Shown here piece by piece: positions 1 to 11,835 of a DNA stretch of 64,000 nucleotides. The stretch's first letter is position 1. The number at the start of each line of letters is the position of its first letter. The notes below the pieces were generated by a model. The model was not told the origin of the DNA and ran no database searches. It saw only the letters and a list, made by a program, of their open reading frames with translations. The translations under genes and the position numbers were made by a program. Source of the stretch: Chondrosia reniformis (lineage: Eukaryota > Porifera > Demospongiae > Chondrillida > Chondrillidae); NCBI GenBank assembly GCA_947172415.1, contig OX359201.1, positions 1,984,001 to 2,048,000 on the forward strand. The letters run 5' to 3'.

Positions 1-3000
1 ACTAGAAAGTGCATCTTTTGACGGACTACTGTTATTTTCCTCGGCCGGAGAATCTGGAACTGAGGTTTCACTAGTGAGCTGATGCACTATTGGCTCTAGA
101 GTAGCGTGCTTATTGTTGTTACTGTTCATATTACCAGTAATGCTAGCAGGTTGATGAGTTGGAGTGACACTTGTTAGTGCTTGTAGAGCTGTGTCTGTGT
201 CATTGCTGGTTTCTTTGTTGAGTATTTCTGCATCTACTTGCTGTGATTGAACTATTTCCAACTCATTTGATTTTGAATCCATGATAGTTTCTCCCTCTTC
301 AGGACTAACTTTTATCTGGCTTTCAAAAGTATCAAGTTTATGAAGAGGAACAATTTGTGGAGGAGTGGAATCAGTGACAGTAGTAACAGAATCGATAGGC
401 CTTGAAATTGTGACATCTGAAGTAAAATAGAATAAACTATATGTGACACAAAGATGGCAGATTGAAATGCAAATGGTTAATTTTGGGAGTAGCTTCTCAA
501 CATAGGGTTAGTACACATGTCAAACATAATGACAACTGCTTATTACTGACTTACACCATGCAGCCAGCAGACTAAGTGTTACATATACGTACACTAAACT
601 GAGCACCAATTAGGGGAGAACGGCTGTCAGTTTTTAGATGGCTAGGAGATAATTAATTGTTGCAAGGAAGGTAGTTCCCTCCATAACTTCTTTTGTCTGT
701 CACATCCATTCTGTAGTTGTGTGTTGGTCAGCAAACAATTACCTACCTTGTTTTGGTTCAGCTTTGAGTGGTGATGATGCCTTTAAAGAGTTTCTCCTCC
801 TCCAAGCAGGCACAGAGGACTGTAGGACACCAGAGGACTTAAGCAAATCAAAAGAGTATATGGAGCAGGAAATCTTACAGCATCTGATATATCTTTTGGA
901 TGGTTCATCTTTCAGCACTTTGAGAGTCTAAATATGCAGTTCAGTAAATTTTTTGTCCGATGTTTCAACCCCAAGGTCCCTTCTTCTGTGACCGTCTTTA
1001 GGTGCTCAAAGAGTTGAAAGATGAACCATTCAAAAGATTAGTTCAACGCAGTCAGAAGGAATCCATATTCTATTAACATCTAACGCATACAGTGTAACTA
1101 TCAAGGAGGAATGCATCAATCCAGGTCTACTCAAAATACTTCATGTGCACATATACGTAGTACTTACATAATCAGAATAGAGTTCTGCTTCCAAGAAAGG
1201 TTTCCACTCAACCTCTGGTTTATTAAATTCAGCTAAATACAAGTATTAATGGTATAAGTATACAGAATAAGGAGCTTTAAAGGCAAGATGTGCGTAAAGA
1301 AACAATCAATCAGCAATCAATATAATAATCAGACCACAACTGTTTACTAATTATAGAGGAAAAGTAAAAAGAGAAACAATCAGTGAAAATCAAACCTAGG
1401 GTAGCTGGTCACAGTCATGAATACTCTGCCATTGATGTAAAATTACCATAGCTATACTCCATCTGTTTCCCACTATACTAATACTTGTCCAAAAATATTA
1501 AATCCACTTACATTCTTTTAACTTCTCTAACACTTGTTTTCTTGCAGAACGTGCAGCCTTCATTATTTGGACTTCCTCAGCTCTCTTCTTGTCCTCCATT
1601 GATACCTAATGTTTTATTACACCTTTGTATGAATGTAAGTACTAAAATATCTGTACATCAATTGCACACTATTACGTATAATGAGATGGAGTTGGGTATA
1701 ATGGACAATCCATGTGGGTCACTGTAGAGTGGTTATAATTTAAGAGCGAAACTACTACAGCTCTGTCTGTAAAGTAAATAAGCCCGTGTTTGACATATCG
1801 AATAATACATTCCAGGACAAAACTGTAACGGCCATTTTAAAGTGTGTACGTACGTAGATGTAAGCTCTTCAAATGGCTGTAACCTTATTACAGGTTACTG
1901 TAAATTTTATTGGCAATATAACTACAAATTTTCACAATACCAACACATACCTTTGATAAATAAGGACTATCACATTCCTCTGATTCTGTAATTGGATGTG
2001 GAGAAGGGGTTTTCCTCATTTTTAATGCTGCCATAGCAACCTTGTCCATGGCATCATTCACAACGCTTGTTGCATAAGATTCCTGCCTCTTAAGTGATCC
2101 TCTCCTCCTTTTTACTGTTTCTTTGGGCTGAGGAAGCTCAATTTGCATTGACCAAATCTTATTGTCCACAATGCTACAATATTTAGAAAGAAATACAATA
2201 TGTTTATATATGAAAAGTAAACCATCCACAGAATCTCTCCTCCAGTGAGGCCTAAGTCCAGCTAATCTAAATATGTACTGTACCTAGTGCTGTAAATTGG
2301 TTACAATTTGAGCATCAGCAACACTTATTATTAATCAATTTATTAGGACTTTTCGACCCGTAGGTCTTAACCAACTCATTATGAACACAACAAGTACCCC
2401 TTATTACTTCACCTGGTGCGGTATACACTCACTAACTGATGCGTTATTGCTTATCTCTCTACATTGTTCATATACTGTACATGTTTGGAGGCTAGAGAGA
2501 TACATGTTAAGTATGGAAAGCCAACACAAGTCATTTGGCCTCTCTAAACACATTGTAGATTAGTGCCTTATTGGTCAGGCTTGTTTCACTTGCTAACAGT
2601 GATGGGATTGAGATAGAGTTTAGTGTACCACTTACCCCAAGTGCTTGAGGATGGTTCTGAGCGGTAGAGCTAAACTCTTGCCAATGGGAGCCACAATCAC
2701 ATCTTCAATCTACGTATGTACAAGAATCACATCACCATATAGTACAGATGTACAGAGCCAAGCACATAGGCAATCATATGTGTATACATGTAATACACAG
2801 ATTGGAAAATTACAAAAGGTTATGTACTATCTATGTATTCAGATAGCTAATACCATAGATATGTATGTATATACGTGTACATACATATATGTACACGTAT
2901 ATACATCTTTCGACTCTTAAAACATAGTTTGGATTTATAAATCTTTTGGTCGAACGCTTTGACCCTGAGGGTCTTCATCAGTCGATAAGTTTGATGCAGT

Positions 3001-6000
3001 TAGAAGAAATCCTTATTCTATTACATATATACGTACATACCTATGTGAACTGTTAATTATACCAAACTATACACTTAACTAGTTATAGATTAGTATGTAC
3101 CATTATGTAGGTATATACAGAGATGGGATAGGTCATTATACACTCTAACACTTATTACGTCCCGCATGAATATTGTAAATGTTGATTTCGATAAAATGGC
3201 TAGCTACGTAGTCTCATCTAGTAAACTTGGTGATTTTCTGTAACTATCTAATGATCATTTATAATTGACACAACTAATACGTACGTACGTACACACGTAC
3301 CTCTATCCAGCCACTCAAGACAAGAAACCTTTTACAGTTCTCCAGCTGCCAAACCTTTTCAAAGAAGCTGCTACTGGAGACCCTTACTCTTCTGTAAGTG
3401 TCCTCCTCAGGATGTTCTTCAACATTTCTAAGTAGATTTGGGGATACATATTTCAAAGGATTCAACTAGGCATCTAAATACAAATCTTGTAAAGTATTTC
3501 TGCTAGTACTTTAGGGATAATATCTGCCTATATACGTATGTGTAAGGTTAAATATGTAATAACCATAAATCCATCTGTATACTGTACCACCTTACCAAGT
3601 ATGCTACAGAAGGCAATTGGCCTATGTTCAAAAGAAATAACGAAACTAAGCAGGAGAGATGTCTTCTTGTATGTATTCCATCAGACTAAGTAACTGTATG
3701 TATGTACATAAGGTAAATGTATAAAATGAAATCAGGTGAAATCAGGCCTGATTTTCAGGGAAATATTGCTACCTTATTAGAGGGTATAGCTGGGTTTTGG
3801 GTGCTTCTTGAGACATCGGACATCCTTCACAGTCTTGACTTAAAACATCCAGTTAATTAGCTAAAGCTCTCCAGCAACCAATACTACCCTGTTAAACCCA
3901 AGGAAGGCTTCCTAAACAATACTCCTACATAAGCAGGCATGCTGAGGACTCATAAAAGGTCAACAAGACAAAAATTCTCAGGATCGCTTTCTCCGAAACA
4001 GCTGTCTGGCCAAGTGGAGAATAACAAAAGAGGAAGGAGAAAACTCTTGTATCCTCATCCAAAGCTCTGACTAGGTTTATTTTCCTATAGGCTTTTACTC
4101 TAAAGTTGATGTAGCATATTAAATGGTGTGTCAGATTAGTCATGTACACTAACTTGGTAATGGTTTTTAGAATCTCCAATGCTGTCTTTGCTTCAATGAT
4201 GTCACAACTCTTTCTTAATTTGTCCAAACAAGAATTCAGAGATGCAATATATTTAGCCAACCAAAGTGGCTCTGGAGACTTTGCAGCACCTCCTTCAGTA
4301 TTCTGTAGAGACACACAACAGACTTCAAAATACATCATACACACATACATACATATATGTTAAAGGTGAGATTAGTGAGCTTTCCGTAGCCAATCGAAAC
4401 AATCAAATATTTCAGGACATTTCGGTCTGTAGACCTTCTTCAGCTGATAAAAGCACTAAAATATTACATCCTAAATAAACAATCTGATTGGTGGGGTTAA
4501 AAAATATGATGTAAAATGACGTCATGAATAACAATTAGTGAGGGGGTTAATAGTAAATATGCATATGTAATGGCAGTTAATTAGTACGGTGGCTATTGTT
4601 GTCGCTGTTGGTACCTTGTTTCGATCGGCTACGGAAAGCTGACTAATCTCACTTGTCATAGATCCAACGTAGCAATGAATCTGTATTCTATCACATACAT
4701 ATATGTTAAAGGTAGACAGTTTTGAGAACACTGTCCATAGAAACGTGCGGCAACATGAGCATAGGCATAATGGTGAATGACAATCTCATTGAGGGTCCAT
4801 ACAGGACTCCACAATTTAAATGAAGAAACATCAAATGCTCACTAAAACTTACATTCACAGCTGCATTGGTTACTGTACTCCCCTTGACATCCTCAGAATC
4901 CCTAGCAAAATACATAGTATGTATGTAAGCATTACATACACATCAGGAATTGAATGCGTGCATCTAAAGAATGTGAGATTGTGAGTTTTGCCCACATTCG
5001 AAATCTTTTGATGTGCATTGATTTGGTACTCTAGTAATTCCGTATACTAGTCCATATATGTACCTTAAGCTTCATCTACATCGCAATCTATTACCCTAGC
5101 ATTCTTTCCCGACATATGGTATGTATACATACATGTTATGTAGTATTGCATACACTTGTAGTCAAATGTAAGCTCCAAAGGGACACTATAGGATATATTA
5201 TAGTGTTTACTTTATTGTTCTGTTGGATAGACTCCTGGATGGTGCTGTAGGCTACAGAAAGAGTGCAAATATAAATTAGCAATATACAACCACACCAGAT
5301 TCAGTGTAGTCTACTTATACATACCTCAATTTCTGGAATGTCATCGAGTGCCCAAGTTTTTGGTCTTGTTTTTCTCTTTTCACTACTTCGTTGGGTTGCC
5401 ATGTTGGTTGCCATGGTTACTGTGTCTTTTTCTGAGTCTTCTATTGTAGCCGAATATTCTTTTGAAGTAGATTTTTCCAATGCTGATGTACTTTCTTTTG
5501 AAGTTGCTTCTTCTCTAGGAGCTGATGTACTGTCCTTTGAAGTTATTGATCCTTCTATTGAAGGAGATGTACCCTCTTTTGAAGTGAAGCTACTTGAGTT
5601 GGAGGTGCTTCTAAAAGAATCATTTGATGAATAAGAAAGATCATACATGGACTGAGTTTTGCGAAATGAAGATTGTTCATTGCCTACAGCGGAAAAATCC
5701 ACATTTTCTTTAGCAGATTTCTTGGATTTCTTGTGGTGCCGTTTGGGGCTCTTCCTACTCTTAGGCGAAGATGTAGCTTGCTTGGATGTAGCTTGCTTGG
5801 ATGGGGACTCATTAGTTCCTTTTAATTTGGTTCCCGATGACATGTTCTCGTAAAAACTAATGGCACTACCAACGTTCATAGCTTGCATTGACTGTGTACG
5901 TCTCACTGTTCCAATTTGAGGAGATGCTTCATATTCACACACCTGAAAATGACCTGCTGTCTTGGTCATCTCCTGACCTTTCTCTTCATTGTAAGATTTC

Positions 6001-6799
6001 CCACGCCTGAAAAAACCTGATGATTTTGACTTTTTTGATTTGCCTTCGGATTGTTTACTTTTTGCAGAAGATGGTCTACTTTTGGCTGTTTTAGGTGAAC
6101 CAGTTAGCTGGCTCTCGGGCACCTTTTTGGTTGATACTTCTGTATGTTTAGGGCTGGCTGGTCTCTTTTTAGGGCTGGCCGGTCTCTTTTTGGGACTGGC
6201 CGGTCTCTTTTTGGGACTGGAGGGCCTTAATAAACTGCTGAAGAGAGAAAAGCCTTTTTTACTCTTGGGCTGAGATGGTTTTTCTTCAGAAGTGTTGTCA
6301 GAATTGGGTACCATTTCATTTTCAGGCTTAGTCATAGTTGGTTTGTCCTTCTGATTTGAGATTTCCTTTGGCTTCTGCTTGGGACTTCCCTGAAACCACT
6401 TGGGAGAGTTTGACGACTTAACTTCAGTCTCCTTGCCAACCTGAGGAGACGGATGAGGTGACCTATGACCTGTCTGTGGCTTTTCTGCTTCTGTTTTTGC
6501 CTTATCATCTGCTTTAGTTTGGTTATCAGAACCGGAACTATATGGCTTTCCAGTAATCTTCCAATTCTTCAGATCTTCTAAATTCATTTTATCACTTGTA
6601 TCAGAGTCTCTAGATGACTTTAGACCTGAAATGGTGCTATACCTTTTCCTGGATACTGGAGCATCTGTAAACATTGTAGTAAATAACTACATATGTATAT
6701 GTATAGGTTGGCATAATAAAAGACATCTAGTAAAATCTCACTAGGTGTATGCTTATGTGTCGAAGTGTAATACCAGCCTCCATTAATATTCGTTCCCAT
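1..6799 (-). CDS. PUB-like domain protein with long Ser/Lys-rich region (3' end beyond window)
   Basis: I do not recognise an orthologue. Exons joined by splice sites and phase: 6742-6799, 5325-6664, 5211-5251, 4853-4901, 4150-4302, 3301-3465, 2636-2709, 1951-2173, 1512-1605, 1168-1232, 747-837 and 1-416, still open at the edge. The 1340-base exon is disordered, with tandem SPKKRPA-type repeats and many SP/KS motifs. Exons 4150-4302, 3301-3465 and 2636-2709 together read like a PUB domain: an ALEIL helix, then LLRNVEEHPEEDTYRRVRVS, then KVWQLENCKRFLVLSGW and a VAPIGK strand. In known families (NGLY1, UBXN6, HOIP) PUB domains bind p97 tails or similar peptides. Exon 1512-1605 encodes a charged helix (KKRAEEVQIMKAARSARKQ). 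The proposed start at 6799 has an ACCATGG context, but a splice from the upstream MICAL-type exon 7506-7842 is equally in phase. The gene model is firm, the PUB call fairly firm, the function unknown. Confidence 0.72.
2957..2981 (-). ncRNA. Hammerhead-like core, Penelope type
   Basis: Minus strand CTGATGA with a perfect GACCC/GGGTC stem, followed by AAAGC instead of GAAAC. Next to the CAGTTAGAAGAAATCCTTAT word at 2999-3018. Probably decayed. In an intron of the PUB-like gene. Confidence 0.4.
4366..4652. mobile_element. 287-bp element with 37-bp inverted ends and an internal hammerhead-like core
   Basis: Left end GTGAGATTAGTGAGCTTTCC (4366-) continuing through CGTAGCCAATCGAAACAA matches the complement of 4616-4652 at all but two positions. 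Inside, on the minus strand, CTGAAGA, a GGTC/GACC stem and GAAA occupy 4420-4443. The stem is the reverse of the usual GACC/GGTC, a compensated change. Both sides carry ACATATATGTTAAAGGT (about 4351-4367 and 4697-4713). In an intron of the PUB-like gene. Confidence 0.65.
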
Positions 6800-6955
6800 G
6801 GTGATTTGTTGAGTCAAGTGGAAGAAGAGCTCTGGTAAAAATGTCTCTGAAACCGACAAACTCGCTTAATGTTAGGTCCTCAGGTTTGTGTATTACGCCA
6901 GTGCGTACTCATAAAGAAGTGTGGAAGTGTAATACCAGCCTCCATTAATATAATT
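6761..6955. repeat. Direct repeat of about 28 bp around the first exon of the PUB-like gene
   Basis: The word beginning GAAGTGTAATACCAGCCTCC occurs at about 6762-6789 and again at about 6928-6955. The first copy lies in the candidate first exon (6742-6799). The second has no ATG. It could be a duplicated exon start or a simple repeat, which weakens the case for this being the only first exon. Confidence 0.6.
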
Positions 6956-7497
6956 ATATTGAACCTTGATCAGGGAATGTTCTCAACAGTATAGCACTCT
7001 CTCTTTTACACTTATGAAATGACACATAATGTTACCATAGTAACCAAAGATTGGCCATTGTAAATAGTAGACGTACTTATACATATGTATATCATATTTA
7101 ACAAGCTGCTGTTGTATCTACATACATACCAATGACATCATAGTGAAATATTTTAGTGAACTTTGTACTGATATACGTATGATTTAATGAGCATCAGCAA
7201 CATAAATTCAGTAGGTTTGGTTAGGTTTTGATCACATGACTCGCAGTGAATGACTGTAATTTTTTAGCACTAAATTTAATTTTCAAGTTTTATTTAAGCA
7301 GAAGATCCTGATGGCATTGAATTCAAAGCAGTGTGGAAGAAACATAAAGTTTTAAATATATAGTCCAGCTATGCATACATATGTAACATGTAGGTGTGCT
7401 ATATTCAGTATTGTTTCTGAGTTATGGGCATATTCAAAGTTAAAGGCATCCTTTGGTCCTATACTGCCCAAGTAAGAGACGCACTTTGAAATAAATT

Positions 7498-10400
7498 TTA
7501 CTCACTTTTCTTTTGAGACTTTTTAGGAGTACTTTTTATTCCACTCCTAATGACCTCTGTAGGGAGCTGTGGTCCCTGTCCGACGTCATGCAGGTGTGAG
7601 ACATCGTTCAGAGGAACAAGGTCCTTGATATCCAGATAGCGTGTGGAGGGATCTATTGTGTACTTCTCAAAGTTGCAGTTCACTCTGTTGGGAGTGGTTT
7701 GAGAGAGGAGCTGTAGGATGGACTCCCTTTCTTCTATGAGTTCCATCGGAGGTCTTCCCTCACCAAACCCCTTCATCATCCAAGCAGCATCAAACACTCC
7801 TAGGTAGCCCCTTGCAAGGCCAGACCCTGTTGGCCAAAATGGCTGCAACAAATTAAATAAGTTCAAAGATGTCTTTTTTCAAATTATGTGTGAATATTTT
7901 TATTTTACGTGTTTAATATACACTTTCACATATTCTTTCAATTAATATAATCATCTATCTTCCACTATGAAGGTCCCTGGATTGGGTTGAAAAGTTGGGA
8001 ATTTGTTCCTCAGTTTGGCTAATGTGGTTACCTGATCAATCTAGCATGCAAGAACCTAGCCGTATATAAAAGTTCTCCATGTGTACGTACATGCTGTACC
8101 TATCATATGTAGATGTACATATAGATATATATAATTGGAGATGTACACATGGTTGCATGTGCATGATTGCACAAAAGATCAAGATCAAGAAAAGACAATG
8201 ATTCCCAGGGTCACTGATGAAGGGTGGAATTCCCAGAAACAGCTGTCTGGCCCATGCAGTGGAGCAGAAAGAGAAAGAAAAGAAAAGACTCCTGTATCTT
8301 CATCCAAAGCTCTCTCCAGGTTTAGTTCCCTATAGGCTTTTTTACAGAGTAGGCATGGCATGTAGGAAAATGTTGTATTAAATATTTCATGTGCACAATT
8401 TTAGGTTAAGCTAGTAAACTCACTTCAATGAGACTGTCTCCGACAAGACACATCAGAACACGTTTATTTTTCCTTTCCACAATTCGAGCAGAATTCTCAG
8501 CAGCAAACAGAGAAGTAAAGTCAAACAGTGCCACATCATCTCTTCCCCTGTAGTCCTTCTGGAACGTTAGCTCCTCAACTTTGAAGCCTCCTTTGGTAGA
8601 AAAGGAAGCTACATCTTTGGCATACTCCTTCAGAGCACTTTGACACACATTACCAGAACTGAGCAGCTGGGAAGCATCGGGAAAGTCCTGCAAAGGAAGA
8701 GGAAAATCCTTACTCATGCCAGTTAACGTTGCTGTTAACCCACACCTCTTTATTACAGCTGATGAAGATATAAGAAGTTCTCAAATCATTCTTTTCGAAT
8801 ACAATATTAAAGTTTAAACAAGTGTATATGTACATTGTTCATGGAAGGAATACAACATGAACATGAGTATACAAATGTATATCATATGTAATCCATTGAA
8901 AGCATACATTGCTATAATATAAATGCACACAACATCAACATAAATATAAATAATCCCAAAGCTAAGCCACAGCAACTACAGATCTAAGCCACAATTTTTG
9001 CTTATTTGCTGATGAAGACCTACGGGACGAAACGTTCTACTAAAGAATTCATTGCTGTTGACGCTCAATAACTGTCTAACTCTCAAAGACATCCATGGTC
9101 ACTAAGAACTGTTACCAGAAACAACTGTCTGGCTTAGTGAAACAGAAGAATAAAGAGAAGACTCTTGTATCCTCATCCAAAGCACTTAGTTCCCTATAGG
9201 TCTTTCACTGTATAACATAGGAAAATGTTTTACATCACTGATGTACTTGAATAGTCTGACTAGGGCATATTTATTTGTTTATTTATTATCATATTTATTT
9301 ATTATAAATGGTCAAAGTACTCAAACATACTGTGAGACCATGTGTACCCAGGCTGTTAACCCTGGTTATATAATAATCAGATCTTTCTGATAAGGATCAG
9401 AGGTGACACAGAGAGTTTGTAGTGCGCTCTCCTGGGTGGTTCCCAGGGGTGGCTAAAGAAACTTACACCTCAGGCACTAACCACAATCAATACTTTAGGA
9501 GATTAAGGTAAGGAATTTACATAACTTAGATAGCAGAGCTTGTATTGGGGCTATGAATATCATTATGGAGGAATGTGACTTGTATAGTAGTGTAATTTTA
9601 CTGGAGTTGAAAACATTCCTAACAACAGCTGAGGAAAGCACATTTAATCATGATAGCAGGGGTTTGAACAACAACATACTACAGATCTACTAGTATATGT
9701 ACAGTCTGTGTAGTCTTGCCTTATAATAGGCGAAACCTTACATTCCTGTATTGTGAAGATTTCCATAGCTATATATATATATCTACGTATCTAGACTAAC
9801 CTAAGCTATGGGTAAACTGATACAATACACATGATACAGGATAAACTATTCCAACCAAATTACCAAACTACTAGACATGTGCTTGTCATGAGGCATTAAT
9901 GTGCAGAATGTGAAGATCAAAATCAGCTGTCCTGGGTTCTATTGCAGGATCTACTTTAATCATGTTCTTCCTATTCACAATTGACTAATTGTGGTTGACA
10001 TTATCATTTTAATTACTCGTAAATACACTACATACATTTAATATATGTACATATGTACATATACGTATACATATTCCATACCTGTTTGAGCACTCCTCTC
10101 TTCAAGAGACTCTGTTTCTTGGCAGTCATCACGAAATAATGTGTCTCGTCTTTGTAGTAGACAACATTCTCCAACTCAATTCCATGCTTATCTCTCATTT
10201 CGTTGAAGAAAGCTTGATGGTACACGTAGGCAATTCCACTTATTTCACTAATTTGGGCTTCCTTCTGTGTCCCTTGGTTAACAAAATTGGCTGTAATAGC
10301 GATGGCCAGTCTAGGTCTGAACTCCTTTGTCCTAAAGCCTGGTAAAACATATTTCTTCCCGTCAGCCCCGATCATGATATCGTAACAAGAGTTAGTGACT

Positions 10401-11574
10401 GGACAGCTGTTTGGCTTGACCTCTGCCCTCCAGCCACGCCCACTGCTTGGCTCCACCACTTTGAGGAACTCCACCGCTGGGTGAACTTTGACCCCCAGCA
10501 GTAATGCAGTCTTCAGCAGGACATACTGAAGCATGCGTATACCTAATGTAGACAGTGAAATAAAGAAAGACAAGATTAGATGGTTGCCAACGTCTCCATT
10601 ATCAAATTTGAATAGGAAAGGAATATAGTTATATATACGTATATACTGATTATACACCAAATCAAAGAAAGCATCATCCAATGGTGGATTAGGTGGGAAA
10701 TCTCTGGGCACTGAAGCACCTCCACTAGATCTGTGTTTTATAATAGCCATTACCATTTTGGGGAGCTTACTCCTAATTTTATCTTTTTGAATACACATCT
10801 TATACGCATACAACGCCCCTCTACGAATTTCTATATCTGTCCCTGTTAAGTTAAAATTATAAGGTCTTCAAGTACTAATCAAGTATTATAGATGAACCAT
10901 ATTTCGAGTACTAGTGGTCATATAGATTAAGTATCACCAATAACACCACATGAATGGTAACATTTGGCCTTAAAAGATGAAAAAACATGTTTTGTGGTTA
11001 ACTTGTAAATTTTAATATATAGATAATGAGTTATATAGACTACTTGCAGAATATTAATATCGAAAATAAGGAGGATGAGTGCGCATAGCTACGTATACGT
11101 ACTAATATGATCAAGGTCACTTGAACAAAATCGCCCATAAAACTTTTTTGCTCCCAAATTCCTCAAATCAGTTATCAAGAAAGGCCACAGATGGAGGACG
11201 TTATTCCGGGAGAAGCTCTCCCTCTTTTCCACCACATCCACCTGGGCTCCCAACAGGGCCGCTTCGATAGCTGCTCTAAGACCTACGGGACCAGCACCGA
11301 TAACGAGACACTTCATTCCTCTGCACGAAGTCTGCTGTTTATACTCCTCCTGACTAGCTCGCTTGTCGAATAGCTTCCACAGCTCCTTCCATCTCCAGGT
11401 CGTCAGCTTCTCTTTCAAGTCCTTGTAAAGGCCCTCGTATTGGTTAAAGTCCACTCCAAGTTGACTACACATATCTCGCACCAAATCTATTATTTCAAGA
11501 AAGGATTTCGAGTCGCTGAGCTTCTGGAAATAGCGTTCTCCAATGTTTGAGTTGTCCAACTCCGCCGTAGCCAT
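7498..11574 (-). CDS. MICAL: MICAL-type flavin monooxygenase, copy A
   Basis: Exons 11103-11574, 10082-10542, 8424-8687 and 7506-7842, all with GT-AG borders and matching phases, give about 511 residues covering a whole MICAL FMO domain. Visible: Rossmann motif CLVIGAGPVGLRAAIEAALL near residue 85, the NNVLHLWPFL segment, a GADGKK flavin motif, THYFVMTAKKQSLL, and the LVGDSLIEPFWPTG GD motif near the end. MICAL enzymes use FAD and NADPH to oxidise actin methionines and disassemble filaments. No CH, LIM or bMERB domain is seen. The ORF meets TAA at 7498, but AAAA|GTGAGT at 7506 is a strong phase-1 donor matching the used donor of copy B, so the mRNA probably continues, perhaps into the exon ending at 6664. 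The start chosen is the ATG at 11574. Confidence 0.88.
8060..8370 (+). mobile_element. Short interspersed element, family B (TATA box, hammerhead-like core, tail)
   Basis: Contains a TATA-like GTATATAAAAG at about 8061, an AAGATCAAGATCAAG tract, the hammerhead-like core at 8208-8253, and the conserved tail reading AAAGCTCTC..CAGGTTTAGTTCC..TATAGG, followed by a GTAGGAAAATG.TGTATTA end. Related copies of varying decay on the plus strand lie near 3994-4101, 9095-9225, 24960-25040, 45795-45925, 48955-49105, 51300-51430, 57120-57215 and 61225-61445; minus-strand copies lie near 50040-50165 and 56290-56440. At 60373-61445 and 48745-49105 the same tail follows a reverse-transcriptase fragment, so these look like solo ends of that retroelement. 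Confidence 0.6.
8208..8253 (+). ncRNA. Hammerhead-ribozyme-like motif (family B, best copy)
   Basis: CTGATGA at 8214-8220, then GGG 8222-8224 pairing with CCC 8232-8234 (stem II, A.A mismatch at its base), then GAAAC 8236-8240, loop AGCT 8241-8244 and GTC 8245-8247. A15.1-U16.1 and C15.2-G16.2 would make a two-base-pair stem III, with cleavage after C8247. GGGTCA 8208-8213 pairs with TGGCCC 8248-8253 as stem I (one G-U). A very short stem III is the form described for Penelope-like elements. Activity is not shown. It lies in an intron of MICAL copy A, antisense to that gene. Confidence 0.55.
9009..9033 (+). ncRNA. Hammerhead-like core, family A
   Basis: CTGATGA at 9009-9015, a GACC/GGAC stem with one mismatch, and GAAAC at 9029-9033. 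It is followed by the family's usual tail with a TTGCTGTTG..GCTCAATAA segment. No proper stem III or cleavage triplet (GUH) is visible, so it is probably inactive. Confidence 0.4.
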
Positions 11575-11835
11575 CCTACTATATACTGGTGATATTACAA
11601 ATGTCTTATTCAAGCCACCGGCCAAGTTGTGTTTACATTATCAGAATACCTATGTACGACCTCGTTGACACCTCGCTGTTACTACTATTACAACGCACAA
11701 TAACTGTATTAATAATTCAATGTAGCATTATATACGTAATAAAAATATAAGTATGTGATTATGCAGCAAAACGTGTTTTATAAGTCTTTTGGTGTTCAGT
11801 TCCAAGTTATTAGGAGTTATGATTACCCAACAACT

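Noticed and set aside
719-931. Plus-strand 70-codon ORF
   Set aside because: It is antisense to the minus-strand exon 747-837 of the PUB-like gene, whose splice phases fit its neighbours on both sides.
5338-6273. Several plus-strand ORFs of 64-98 codons
   Set aside because: Shadows of the 1340-base minus-strand exon; composition (runs of VLSFEV and GLAGLFLG) is the antisense of Ser/Lys-rich repeats.
11089-11625. Extending MICAL copy A to a start at 11625
   Set aside because: The codon there is TTG, not ATG; the first in-frame ATG is at 11574. The same applies to 14985 versus 14925 in copy B.
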